Assembly (NCBI RefSeq): GCF_051954455.1
Contig: NZ_JBQCHS010000018.1
Location: 74,811-138,810 of the forward strand
DNA: 64,000 nucleotides
Direction of reading: 5' to 3'
DNA from: Pseudolysinimonas sp051954455
GTDB lineage: Bacteria; Actinomycetota; Actinomycetes; Actinomycetales; Microbacteriaceae
Positions within the stretch are counted from its first letter, which is position 1, and every line of letters begins with the position of its first letter. The notes below the pieces were generated by a model that was not told the origin of the DNA, did no database searches, and worked only from the letters and a program-made list of their open reading frames with translations. A program made the translations under genes and the position numbers. Below are positions 1-7,528 of the stretch, piece after piece.

Positions 1-1868
1 TTGCGGAAGATGCGGCGCCCGCCCTCCACGCCGTCGGCGATGACGTCGAGGCTCTTCTCCAGCAGCACGACGTCCGCGGCGTCCTTGGCGACGTCGGTCG
101 CGGTGTCGACCGAGATGCCCACGTCGGCGACGTGCAGGGCCAGAGCGTCGTTGACCCCGTCGCCGAGGAACGCGACGGTGCCGTCGCGGCGGAGGGTCGA
201 GACGACGCGCTCCTTCTGCTCGGGGCTCACCCGCGCCACGATCGCGGCGCCGCGGAGCGCCTCCCGGAGCCCGTCGTCGTCGAGCGCGTCGACCTCCGTC
301 CCGGTCACGGTGCTCCCCGACGGCAGCGCGAGACGCGCGCTCACCGCCTCGGCCACCGCCGGGTGGTCGCCGGTCGCGACGACGGTGCGGATGCCGAGCC
401 CCGCCAGGCGGAGGACGGCCGCGGCCGCGTCGTCGCGCACCGCGTCGCCGAAGGCGAGGAAGCCCCGCAGCCGCAGCCCGCTCTCGTCCGCCGGGGTGAT
501 CCGGTCCGCGTCGAACGGCTTCGACGCGACGGCCAGGAGCCGGACCCCGGCCGAGAGCTGTGCGGCGACCATCGCGTCGACCTCGGGCGGCACGTCCCCG
601 CACTGCGGCAGGACCGCATCGGGGGCGCCCTTGCAGACGAGAGTGCTCAGCCCTGCCTCCCGGGTGACCGCGCCGGCCCGACGGCGGTCGTGATCGAAGG
701 GCAGCCGCAGCTCCGCCGAGGCCGGCGCCGTCGTCGCGGCGAGGAGCACGGCATCGAGGGCATCGGTGGTTCCCGCCCCTGCGCCGGCCGGGTCGGCGGT
801 GGCGGCGGCGAGGTCGGCGACGGTCGGATCCGGAGCGCCCGCGGGGTCGGTCGCGCCGAGGAAGACGATGTCGCCCGTCGTCAGGGTGCCGGTCTTGTCG
901 GTCACGAGAACGTCGATCCCGCCGAGGTCCTCGATGCAGACGAGGCGCTTGACCACGACCTTCCGTCGTGCGAGCCGGCGGGCTCCCGTGGCGAGGGATG
1001 TGTTCACCACGGCGGGGAGGAGCTGCGGCGTGATCCCCACCGCGATCGCCAGGGCGAAGAGCAGCGACTCGATCCACGGGCGGTTCAGGAGCGCCCCGGT
1101 CAGCAGGACGACCGTGACGAGCCCCGCGGCGACCCACATCAGCAGCAGCGAGAACCGCCGCAGCCCGATCTGGAACGTCGTCTCGGGCGGACGGTGCCCG
1201 AGACGCTGCGCGATCCGTCCGATCTCCGTGCTCCGCCCGGTCGCGACGACGACCCCCGTCGCGGTCCCGCCGCGCACGATGGTGCCCTGGTACGCCATCG
1301 ACAGGCGGTCGCCGAGCGGGGCCGCCTCCGGAACCGGCGTGATCGTCTTCGTCTCCGGGGCCTGCTCGCCCGTCAGCATGCTCTCGTCGCAGAGCAGCTC
1401 CGCGACCCCCGTCAGCCGGAGGTCGGCCGGCACCCGGCATCCCGTCGTCAGGTGCACGATGTCGCCGGGCACGACCTCGTCCACCGGGATGGATCGGGGC
1501 CGCCCGTCGCGCTGGACGATCGCCCGGTGGGTCATCGACGCCTGCAGGCGGGCGGTGGTGCGCTCCGCGACGTACTCGTCGACGAAGCCGAGAACGACGC
1601 TGCCGGCGAGGATCACGGCGATGATGACGGCGTCGGCGACCTGCCCGAGCAGGCTGGAGGCCGTGGCGGTCACGATGAGCAGGATGAGCACCGCGTTGCG
1701 GAACTGGCGCCCGAGGACGCGCAGCGCCCGCGCCCGCACGGGGCGCAGGAGATTCGGTCCCTCCGCGGTGCGGCGCTCGTCGGCCTCGTGGTCGGAGATC
1801 CCGCCCGGCGAGCTCCGGAAGGCGGCGACGACCTGCTCGGGGGGCTGCGCCCACCAGTCCTCCGCCAC
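1..1868 (-). CDS. P3-type (MgtA-like) Mg2+/cation P-type ATPase, C-terminus outside window
   Basis: Membrane ATPase expected to move Mg2+ or a related cation. Reading the minus strand from GTG at 1868 gives about 622 residues. These include the actuator TGE (LTGEQAPET, near 166), the membrane motif ITPQLLPAVVNTSLATGA (279-296), which is typical of MgtA-like pumps, the phosphorylation motif DKTGTLT (Asp about 324) and the hinge GDGVNDALAL. The frame is still open at base 1, just after EGGRRIFRN, so the last membrane helices lie outside the window. It starts 4 nt after the stop of the preceding membrane-protein gene and is last in a USP-DUF805-membrane protein-ATPase operon headed by a DosR-type box at 3129-3142. 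Known context: the M. tuberculosis DosR regulon also contains a cation ATPase (CtpF), of a different subfamily. Confidence 0.88.
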   Translation of the reverse strand, partial: MAEDWWAQPPEQVVAAFRSSPGGISDHEADERRTAEGPNLLRPVRARALRVLGRQFRNAVLILLIVTATASSLLGQVADAVIIAVILAGSVVLGFVDEYVAERTTARLQASMTHRAIVQRDGRPRSIPVDEVVPGDIVHLTTGCRVPADLRLTGVAELLCDESMLTGEQAPETKTITPVPEAAPLGDRLSMAYQGTIVRGGTATGVVVATGRSTEIGRIAQRLGHRPPETTFQIGLRRFSLLLMWVAAGLVTVVLLTGALLNRPWIESLLFALAIAVGITPQLLPAVVNTSLATGARRLARRKVVVKRLVCIEDLGGIDVLVTDKTGTLTTGDIVFLGATDPAGAPDPTVADLAAATADPAGAGAGTTDALDAVLLAATTAPASAELRLPFDHDRRRAGAVTREAGLSTLVCKGAPDAVLPQCGDVPPEVDAMVAAQLSAGVRLLAVASKPFDADRITPADESGLRLRGFLAFGDAVRDDAAAAVLRLAGLGIRTVVATGDHPAVAEAVSARLALPSGSTVTGTEVDALDDDGLREALRGAAIVARVSPEQKERVVSTLRRDGTVAFLGDGVNDALALHVADVGISVDTATDVAKDAADVVLLEKSLDVIADGVEGGRRIFR

Positions 1869-1871
1869 GGC

Positions 1872-2306
1872 TCAGACCGTGCGACGGCCCACCGGCCGCA
1901 GCACGCCCAGTGACAGCATCACGAGCCCCGCCTCCGCGACGCCGGCGGCGAAGTACGCGGCCTGCAGCGGGCTGAACGGGATCCAGATCATCTGCACGAA
2001 GATCCAGATGAGCACGTCGAAGGCGGCGACCGCCGACCACGCGGCAGCGCGGGGGGTCGAGCGCAGTTGGGCGACGAAGGCGACGAGCTGCGCGCCGCCG
2101 ACGACGACCGCGAGCAGGATCCCCGGGATCAGGTAGGACCGGAAGGGCGAGTCGTCCAGGTATCCGGTCGGTGGAGCGACGGGCATGCGGAGGGCGGGGG
2201 CGACCGTCCCCGCGATCATCAGCATCCCGCCGACGAGGGCGGTCGCCGCGACCGTGCCGTGGAGGACCGCGAGCAGCGCCCGGGATACCCGGGCACGCCG
2301 GCTCAT
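1872..2306 (-). CDS. Small four-helix membrane protein in the stress operon, unknown function
   Basis: 144 residues with about four predicted membrane segments (near 10-34, 55-78, 90-110 and 115-135) and a basic N-terminus (MSRRARVSR). I do not recognise a family. The ATG at 2306 overlaps the stop of the upstream DUF805 gene (ATGA), which fixes the start. The next gene, the P-type ATPase, begins 4 nt after its stop. Translational coupling to DUF805 and the ATPase suggests a membrane partner or accessory subunit, but that is inference from position only. Confidence 0.7.
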   Translation of the reverse strand: MSRRARVSRALLAVLHGTVAATALVGGMLMIAGTVAPALRMPVAPPTGYLDDSPFRSYLIPGILLAVVVGGAQLVAFVAQLRSTPRAAAWSAVAAFDVLIWIFVQMIWIPFSPLQAAYFAAGVAEAGLVMLSLGVLRPVGRRTV

Positions 2307-2659
2307 GCCGGTCTCGGGGCCGTGGCCGAACTGCGCTGCGCGAGGAGCACGATGAGGATGACGACGCCCGCGACCGGCAGCAGCAGCCAGAAGACATGGC
2401 CCCAGGCGAATCCCGCGTCGCGCAGACGTCGCACGGTCACGGCGAGGGACGGCAGCAGGGTGGCGACGCTCCATGCCCCGGCCAGGCTCGATCCGATCGC
2501 GATGGTGCCCTGGGGGGTGACCAGGTTGAGCGCGCCGAGCGCCGTCGAGACGAGGGCGCCGAACAGCGCGAACCACCAGAACTCGGCGCGCGAGGCCCGG
2601 CCGGTGAACTCCGCGTACTTGCGGAACACCGTCGCGATGGCCTGCGGGAAGGTCATCAT
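2303..2659 (-). CDS. DUF805 family membrane protein
   Basis: 118 residues. The N-terminal signature KYAEFTGRASRAEFWWFALF, followed by hydrophobic segments and the conserved VRRLRDAGFAWG loop, is that of DUF805 (YhaH-type) inner-membrane proteins, whose biochemical role is unknown. The start is the first of two adjacent ATG codons at 2659, overlapping the stop of the upstream universal stress protein gene by 4 bp. The 3' end overlaps the next gene by 4 bp. It is second in the operon controlled by the box at 3129-3142. Confidence 0.85.
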   Translation of the reverse strand: MMTFPQAIATVFRKYAEFTGRASRAEFWWFALFGALVSTALGALNLVTPQGTIAIGSSLAGAWSVATLLPSLAVTVRRLRDAGFAWGHVFWLLLPVAGVVILIVLLAQRSSATAPRPA

Positions 2660-3093
2660 GCGCGACCTCCGGGGACCACGAGAACCGGGCACCGGGCGTG
2701 CTCGGCGACGGCCGCGCTCACCGAGCCGAGGAGCAGGCCGGCGAATCCGCCGTGACCGCGGCTGCCGGTGACCACCATGAACGCGTCGTCCGACGCCTCG
2801 ATGAGGGCCGGGGCCGCTCCGTTCTCCACCACCTCGGTCGTGACGTCGGCCGGTCGGATCGACCCCCACACGTCGACGACCGCGGAGTCCACCACCCGTT
2901 GGGCGTCCTCGACCGGGCTCCAGGCGTAGGAGACGGCTCCCGCTCCCGCGAACACGGGCAGGTGCCAGGCGATGAGGACCCGGACGGGACGGTGCAGGGC
3001 GTCGGCGAGCGTCCGGGCATGCCGGAGCGCGACGATCGACGGCTCGGACCCGTCGACGCCGACCACGATCGGCTTCCGGCTGTTGTTGGTCAT
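2656..3093 (-). CDS. Universal stress protein, single UspA domain, ATP-binding type
   Basis: 145 residues forming one UspA fold. It has VVGVDGSEPS at the N-terminus and the nucleotide motif G-2x-G-9x-G-S (GSRGHGGFAGLLLGS, near 110-124), so it should bind ATP like the DosR-regulated Rv2623 of M. tuberculosis. First gene of a four-gene operon. There is no Shine-Dalgarno sequence. The box 3129-3142 is centred 42.5 nt upstream and a -10 GACCAT lies at 3105-3100, so the transcript is predicted to start at the ATG itself. Divergent from the alcohol dehydrogenase gene. Confidence 0.9.
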   Translation of the reverse strand: MTNNSRKPIVVGVDGSEPSIVALRHARTLADALHRPVRVLIAWHLPVFAGAGAVSYAWSPVEDAQRVVDSAVVDVWGSIRPADVTTEVVENGAAPALIEASDDAFMVVTGSRGHGGFAGLLLGSVSAAVAEHARCPVLVVPGGRA

Positions 3094-3128
3094 GGGGCGA
3101 TGGTCGGCCGCGGGTCCGGACGGAGGCA

Positions 3129-3142
3129 GGGCCGAAGGTCCC
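3129..3142 (-). promoter_or_regulatory. DosR-type box 1, USP-DUF805-ATPase operon
   Basis: GGGACCTTCGGCCC on the minus strand. Centre 42.5 nt before ATG 3093; -10 GACCAT (3105-3100) 23 bp away. Confidence 0.85.
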
Positions 3143-3156
3143 TCACGCTCCGGCGC

Positions 3157-3170
3157 GGGACCTTCGGCCC
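3157..3170 (+). promoter_or_regulatory. DosR-type box 2, zinc dehydrogenase
   Basis: GGGACCTTCGGCCC. Centre 42.5 nt before ATG 3206; -10 AACGGT (3194-3199) after 23 bp. Divergent from box 1, centres 28 bp apart. Confidence 0.85.
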
Positions 3171-3205
3171 CCTCGGCGGGTCCGGCGCCGCGGAACGGTG
3201 TTCCG

Positions 3206-4198
3206 ATGACCTCGACCATGCGCGCGTGGCGATCGGGTGCCGCGGGACTGACGCTGCAGGAGGTCGCGCGACCGCGGCCGCGCCGGGACGAGCTCCTGGT
3301 GCGGCCCGAGGTGTGCGGCATCTGCCGGACCGACCTGCACGTCGTCGACGGGGAGCTGGCGCGCCGTCGCCGGAGCGTGACGCCGGGGCATCAGGTCGTG
3401 GGGCGGGTCGTGGCGGCCGGGCGCGGGGCGGCGGTCGCGCTCGGTGCCCGCGTCGGTGTCGCGTGGCTGCACCGCACCTGCGGGGCGTGCGCCTACTGCC
3501 GGAGCGGGCGGGAGAACCTCTGCGAGGCGGCCCGATTCACCGGCTGGGATGCGGACGGCGGCTTCGCCGAGCTCCTCACCGTGCCGGCCGCCTTCGCCTA
3601 CCCGCTGCCCGAGGACGCCGACACGGAGCGGCTGGCGCCGCTTCTCTGCGCGGGCATCATCGGCTACCGTGCGCTCCGCCGCGCGCGCCTGGAGCCCGGC
3701 GGCACGCTCGGGCTGTACGGCTTCGGCTCGAGCGCGCACCTCACCGCGATGATCGCGCGCGCCGCCGGCGCGGACGTGATCGCGCTCACCCGCGGGGAGG
3801 AGAACCGGGCGCTCGCGCGCCGCATGGGGATCCCGGTCGTCGGGGAGGCGGACGATCCGCCGCGGCCCCTCGACGCCGCCATCGTCTTCGCGCCGGCCGG
3901 CTTCCTCGTGCCCGCCGCACTGCGCGCCACCCGCCCCGGCGGGACGGTGGTGCTCGCCGGCATCCACATGACCCCGATCCCCGAGCTGGACTACGACGGG
4001 CTGCTCTTCCGCGAGCGCGACCTGCGATCGGTGACCGCCAACACGCGCGCCGACGGCGACGCATTCATCCGGCTGGCGCTGCGGCTCGACCTCGGGGCCG
4101 CAACGACCGCCTACCCCTTCGACGCGCTGCCGGCCGCGCTCGACGACCTCCGCACGGGGCGCCGCGCCGGGTCGCTCGTTCTCCGCGGCGTCGCCTGA
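3206..4198 (+). CDS. Zinc-dependent alcohol dehydrogenase family protein
   Basis: 330-residue medium-chain dehydrogenase. The catalytic zinc site begins CGICRTDLHVVDGE and continues with GHQVVGRVVAAG. The structural zinc site is CGACAYCRSGRENLCE. The Rossmann region LGLYGFGSSAHL has GFGSSA where canonical members have GxGxxG. It should oxidise or reduce an alcohol/aldehyde with NAD(P), plausibly reoxidising NADH during fermentation (inference). Two ATGs are possible (3206, 3218). I chose 3206 because the DosR-type box 3157-3170 is centred exactly 42.5 nt upstream and a -10 AACGGT lies at 3194-3199, the geometry seen at the other leaderless genes of the island. It is transcribed alone. Confidence 0.87.
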   Translation: MTSTMRAWRSGAAGLTLQEVARPRPRRDELLVRPEVCGICRTDLHVVDGELARRRRSVTPGHQVVGRVVAAGRGAAVALGARVGVAWLHRTCGACAYCRSGRENLCEAARFTGWDADGGFAELLTVPAAFAYPLPEDADTERLAPLLCAGIIGYRALRRARLEPGGTLGLYGFGSSAHLTAMIARAAGADVIALTRGEENRALARRMGIPVVGEADDPPRPLDAAIVFAPAGFLVPAALRATRPGGTVVLAGIHMTPIPELDYDGLLFRERDLRSVTANTRADGDAFIRLALRLDLGAATTAYPFDALPAALDDLRTGRRAGSLVLRGVA

Positions 4199-4207
4199 GC
4201 CGTCAGC

Positions 4208-4221
4208 GGGACCTTCGGCTC
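4208..4221 (+). promoter_or_regulatory. DosR-type box 3, BON-hsp20
   Basis: GGGACCTTCGGCTC. -10 GACGCT (4245-4250) after 23 bp; predicted start near 4257 leaves a leader of about 31 nt with RBS GGAAGGAG. Confidence 0.82.
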
Positions 4222-4287
4222 TGCACCGGCGCGGCGCGGGGCGAGACGCTCGACCCGACGCGCACGCGTCCCGGAAGGAGAGCAATC

Positions 4288-4956
4288 ATGAAGGCAGCCA
4301 CGCTGAACCGGACGGATCACGAGATCCAGAAGGCGGTTCAGGACGAGCTGGACTGGACCCCCGACGTCGACGCCGCCGGCATCGGGGTCGCGGTGGAGAA
4401 CGGCAGCGTGACGCTGTCCGGCGAGGTCGACAGCTACATGGAGCGCGTCGCGGCGACGCGCGCGGCGCTGCGGGTGCGCGGAGTGGCCGCGCTCGCCGAC
4501 GAGCTCGTCGTCAACCCGCCGGCGAGCGGTCTCATGACCGACTCCGCCATCGCGAAGGCGATCGAGAGCGCGTTCGAGTGGTCGGCCACGATCCCGCCGG
4601 ACGTGAAGGCGAAGGTGCACGCGCACCATGTGACGCTGACCGGTCACGCCGACTGGGACTACCAGCGCGCGGCCGCCCGGCGCGTCGTGAGCAACATCCG
4701 CGGCGTCATCGACGTCACCGACCTCATCGAGCTGACGCCGCGCGTCTCCGCGTCGGAGACCAGCCGGCGCATCCACGCCGCGCTCGTCCGCAACGCCGAC
4801 CTCGACGCGGGCGACATCCACGTCACGACGGCCGGCACGACGGTGACGCTCTCCGGGGTCGTCAAGTCGCTCGCCGAGCGGCGCCAGGCCGCCACGGCAG
4901 CGTGGGCGTCCCCGCACGTGACCGCGGTCACGAACAACCTGATGGTCGTGCCGTGA
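4288..4956 (+). CDS. Triple BON-domain protein (cytosolic type)
   Basis: 222 residues made of three BON repeats, each with the hallmark (V/I)xLxGxV (VTLSGEV near 49, VTLTGHA near 114, VTLSGVV near 191). BON domains occur in OsmY and secretins and are thought to bind phospholipid or protein. No signal peptide or membrane segment is present, so this copy should stay in the cytosol. A strong RBS (GGAAGGAG) precedes the ATG. The box 4208-4221 is 73.5 nt upstream, giving a leader of about 31 nt. It overlaps the Hsp20 gene (GTGA). Closely similar to the BON genes at 17307 and 17983. Confidence 0.85.
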   Translation: MKAATLNRTDHEIQKAVQDELDWTPDVDAAGIGVAVENGSVTLSGEVDSYMERVAATRAALRVRGVAALADELVVNPPASGLMTDSAIAKAIESAFEWSATIPPDVKAKVHAHHVTLTGHADWDYQRAAARRVVSNIRGVIDVTDLIELTPRVSASETSRRIHAALVRNADLDAGDIHVTTAGTTVTLSGVVKSLAERRQAATAAWASPHVTAVTNNLMVVP

Positions 4957-5369
4957 GCACCGGACGGGAGGTGCGCCGCGCGGCCGGGTTCCCCACCATC
5001 GATGCGCTCGTGCGGTCGTGGAACGACACGCTCTGGTCGCCGCTCGCCCGGCTCCAGATCCCGGCGACCGACGCCTGGGTCGAGGGCGACGACTTCATCG
5101 TGCGGGTGCAGTTGCCGCAGTTCGAGAAGAAGGACATCGAGGTGCAGACCCGCGACGGCGAGATCACCATCACCGCGCAGCGGCACGAGAAGGACGACGA
5201 CAAGCGGGCCTACGTCCTGCACGAGTCGCACGAGTCGATCTCGCGCACGATCGCGCTCCCGCCGCGGGCGGAGATCGCGCGCGCGACGGCGAGCTTCGCC
5301 GACGGGGCGCTGACGGTCACGGTGCCCCTCGCCGAGCAGCCGACGAGCCGCCAGCTCGAGATCGCCTGA
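4953..5369 (+). CDS. Hsp20 / alpha-crystallin family small heat shock protein
   Basis: 138 residues. The alpha-crystallin domain spans about 35-130, with DAWVEGDDFIVRVQLP, a GEITITAQR segment and a C-terminal ADGALTVTVPL strand typical of Hsp20. It acts as an ATP-independent holdase that keeps unfolding proteins soluble. M. tuberculosis HspX (Acr) is the classic DosR-induced member, so its presence here fits the regulon. The GTG start overlaps the stop of the BON gene (GTGA), so the two are co-transcribed from the box at 4208-4221. A strong inverted repeat follows the gene. Confidence 0.9.
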   Translation: MSTGREVRRAAGFPTIDALVRSWNDTLWSPLARLQIPATDAWVEGDDFIVRVQLPQFEKKDIEVQTRDGEITITAQRHEKDDDKRAYVLHESHESISRTIALPPRAEIARATASFADGALTVTVPLAEQPTSRQLEIA

Positions 5370-5389
5370 CACCCACCTGATGCCGGCCC

Positions 5390-5429
5390 GGCGAGGGGCG
5401 ACGGGGCTCCGGCTCCGTCGCCCCTCGCC
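5390..5429. terminator. Bidirectional terminator hairpin between hsp20 and USP genes
   Basis: Perfect 15-bp inverted repeat: 5390-5404 (GGCGAGGGGCGACGG) pairs with 5415-5429 around a 10-nt loop. It lies between two convergent genes and has no T-tract, as is common in high-GC actinobacteria. Confidence 0.75.
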
Positions 5430-5437
5430 GTGTGCGG

Positions 5438-6283
5438 TCAGCCCATCGTCCCGGCGCCCGGCGGAACGATTCCGACCGGGGTGCTCGTGAGGCTCAGGAC
5501 CTCGCGGGCCGTCGAGCCCAGGACGATGCCCGCGAGCGGCCCCCAGCGGTGGCTGCCGAGCACGACGAGTTGCGCCTGCTCCGCCTGGTCGGCGATCGCC
5601 CACGCCGGCGGCTGCTGGTCGAGGACGGCGCGCACGCGCACCCCGGGTCGCGCGTCCTCGATCCTGACCAGCGCGAGGTCGAGGATCCGCCGGTGGCGCG
5701 CGCGGTCCTCGGCCAGGCTCGGCGGGACGAGCCCGGCCTCGAGGGAGGCCTGCGACGCCGTCCAGCCGTGCACGGCGTGCAGTTCGACGTCGAGGTCGCG
5801 CGCCTCCCGGGCGGCGAAGAGCATCGCGCGATCGCCGGTGTGATCGCCGGAGACCCCGGTCACCACCGGGCCGCCGGGGTGCTCGACCGCGTCGTCCGGC
5901 ACGATGATCGTCGCGCAGCTCGACCGGGACGCGACCGCGAGCGGCACGGACCCGGCGAGGACGGAGCGGATGGCCCGATGCCGACGGGATCCGACGACCA
6001 GCAGGTCTCCGCGCGCCGCGGCGCGGACGAGCGCGTCGGGCGTCGCCATGGCCGACAGGGTCGTCGAGACGGTGGTCTCGGCGACCCGGCGGACGATCCG
6101 GTCGCGCACCTCCTCGAGCGCGTCGCCCTCGGCCTTCTCGCTCGTGCGCAGGGGGTCGTAGCCCCGCACCAGCTCGATCGCCGCGGCGCGGCGGCCGGCC
6201 CGCTCGATCGCCCAGCCGACCGCCTTCTCCGTGGACGGTCCGCCCACGCCGATGACGATGCGCTCGATCCGACCGTTCCTCAT
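5438..6283 (-). CDS. Universal stress protein, two UspA domains
   Basis: 281 residues with tandem UspA domains. The first starts RIVIGVGGPST and contains VVGSRRHRAIRSVLAGS. The second carries the ATP motif VLGSHRWGPLAGIVLGSTA near the C-terminus. This tandem architecture matches Rv2623-like DosR-regulated USPs. Start ATG 6283 has a Shine-Dalgarno (GGGAGG). The minus-strand box 6330-6343 is 53.5 nt upstream, with -10 GAGAGT at 6306-6301, predicting an 11-nt leader. Divergent from the gene at 6395; their boxes are only 2 bp apart. Transcribed alone. Confidence 0.9.
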   Translation of the reverse strand: MRNGRIERIVIGVGGPSTEKAVGWAIERAGRRAAAIELVRGYDPLRTSEKAEGDALEEVRDRIVRRVAETTVSTTLSAMATPDALVRAAARGDLLVVGSRRHRAIRSVLAGSVPLAVASRSSCATIIVPDDAVEHPGGPVVTGVSGDHTGDRAMLFAAREARDLDVELHAVHGWTASQASLEAGLVPPSLAEDRARHRRILDLALVRIEDARPGVRVRAVLDQQPPAWAIADQAEQAQLVVLGSHRWGPLAGIVLGSTAREVLSLTSTPVGIVPPGAGTMG

Positions 6284-6329
6284 GGGCGCCTCCCGCCGCC
6301 ACTCTCGGCCCCGTCGCTCGGCCGGGTCA

Positions 6330-6343
6330 GGGGCCTTGGTCCC
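6330..6343 (-). promoter_or_regulatory. DosR-type box 4, tandem USP 6283
   Basis: GGGACCAAGGCCCC on the minus strand; -10 GAGAGT (6306-6301) 23 bp away. Forms a palindrome GGTCCCGCGGGACC with box 5. Confidence 0.78.
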
Positions 6344-6345
6344 GC

Positions 6346-6359
6346 GGGACCTTCGGCTC
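6346..6359 (+). promoter_or_regulatory. DosR-type box 5, gene 6395
   Basis: GGGACCTTCGGCTC. Centre 42.5 nt before GTG 6395; -10 GAGCAT (6383-6388) after 23 bp. Two base pairs from box 4. Confidence 0.85.
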
Positions 6360-6394
6360 TGCGTGGGCGCCCGGGACCGGGCGAGCATGGTGCC

Positions 6395-7069
6395 GTGTTC
6401 CCGGCGGTGCATCCGGATGAGGCGCAGGTCGTGGTCGCGTTCGACGGCTCGGCCGCCTCCTACGACGCGCTCGCCTGGGGGGCGCGCTGGGCGTCGGGCG
6501 GCGGGACCGTCATCGCCGTCGTGGTCGAGCGGCTCCGGCGGGGCGACCGCGCGCTGGCGCCCCGGTCGGCGGATCGAGCGCTGCGGGATGCCCGTGAGTG
6601 GATGGGTGCCAGCGCCCCCGGCGTCCGCTTCCGCACCACGGCGGCGCACGGCGACGCCCGCGCCATGCTCGAGGAGAGCTGCCGGACGGCGGATCTCCTG
6701 ATCCTCGCCGCCGGGTCGGCGCCGAGTCGGAGCGCGCGCATCGCGCGCGAGGCGCCGTGCCCGGTGCTGCTGCTCCCGATGCGCGCGGGCGCACCGGCGG
6801 GTGACCTGCTCGTCGAGCGGGTGCCCTCCGACTCGCCCGTCGCGGTGCTCGGGCGCGAGGCCGAGTGGCGGCTCGGCGGCGCGCTGCGGGTCGTCGGCCC
6901 GGAGACCGAGCCCGGCCGCCTGCGCGACGCCGGGCTCCTGGTGGTCCGCCGCTCCATCGCCGTCCGACGGCGCCTCCTGACCCGCCGCCCTGCCCGCTCC
7001 TCCTCGCCCCCGACGAGCCGACCGGGACCTTCGCCCCTGTGGCCGCTCGTGCCGGAGGGCGGACCCTGA
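6395..7069 (+). CDS. Degenerate universal-stress-like protein
   Basis: 224 residues. The N-terminal part resembles a UspA domain (VVVAFDGSAASYDALAWGA, later ADLLILAAGSAPSRSARIAR and CPVLLLP) but lacks the G-2x-G-9x-G nucleotide motif. The C-terminal 80 residues (PVAVLGREAEWRLGGALRV, then a Pro/Ser-rich tail) are not recognised. GTG 6395 was chosen because the box 6346-6359 is centred 42.5 nt upstream and -10 GAGCAT sits at 6383-6388; there is no Shine-Dalgarno. The tail of the gene contains the promoter box of the next gene. It may be a non-ATP-binding USP partner (inference). Confidence 0.7.
   Translation: MFPAVHPDEAQVVVAFDGSAASYDALAWGARWASGGGTVIAVVVERLRRGDRALAPRSADRALRDAREWMGASAPGVRFRTTAAHGDARAMLEESCRTADLLILAAGSAPSRSARIAREAPCPVLLLPMRAGAPAGDLLVERVPSDSPVAVLGREAEWRLGGALRVVGPETEPGRLRDAGLLVVRRSIAVRRRLLTRRPARSSSPPTSRPGPSPLWPLVPEGGP
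7024..7037 (+). promoter_or_regulatory. DosR-type box 6, USP-pta-ackA
   Basis: GGGACCTTCGCCCC, inside the end of gene 6395. Centre 43.5 nt before ATG 7074; -10 GACCCT (7062-7067) after 24 bp. Confidence 0.82.
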
Positions 7070-7073
7070 CCCC

Positions 7074-7502
7074 ATGAGCGAGAGCACACGGCCGGTCATC
7101 GTCGCCGGCGTCGACGGATCGGACCACTCGATCGAGGCGCTGCGGCACGCCAAGGAGCTGGCCGACGCGCTCGGCGCGAACGTGCGCGTCGTCGGAGCCT
7201 GGGAGTGGCCGTTCATGTGGGACCCGCTCGTCACGCCCGACTACACGCCCGAGGAGGACATCACCCGCGTCGTCCACCACGCGGTCGAGTCGGTCTTCGG
7301 CGCTGGGCACGCGATCGACGTGGAGATCGTGCACGGGCCGGCTGCGGCGGCGCTCATCGCGGCGAGCCACGGAGCGGCGATGCTCGTGGTCGGCAGCCGC
7401 GGACACGGCGGCTTCGCCGGGCTCCTGCTCGGGTCGGTGAGCGCGGAGTGCGCCGAGCACGCGGGCTGCCCGGTGCTCGTCGTGCACCCGAGCGCCGCCT
7501 GA
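7074..7502 (+). CDS. Universal stress protein, single UspA domain, ATP-binding type
   Basis: 142 residues, close relative of the USP at 2656-3093. It has VAGVDGSDHS at the N-terminus and the complete nucleotide motif GSRGHGGFAGLLLGS. The box 7024-7037 lies inside the end of the preceding gene, 43.5 nt before the ATG, with -10 GACCCT at 7062-7067 and no Shine-Dalgarno, so the mRNA should be leaderless or nearly so. Only 26 nt separate its stop from pta, so the box probably drives USP-pta-ackA together. Confidence 0.92.
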   Translation: MSESTRPVIVAGVDGSDHSIEALRHAKELADALGANVRVVGAWEWPFMWDPLVTPDYTPEEDITRVVHHAVESVFGAGHAIDVEIVHGPAAAALIAASHGAAMLVVGSRGHGGFAGLLLGSVSAECAEHAGCPVLVVHPSAA

Positions 7503-7528
7503 CACCCGAGCCGCGTACCGTGGACCGC

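Noticed and set aside
132..1913. 593-codon plus-strand open frame opposite the P-type ATPase
   Set aside because: Arg/Gly/Asp-rich low-complexity translation typical of the reverse frames of high-GC genes; the minus strand reads a clean P-type ATPase.
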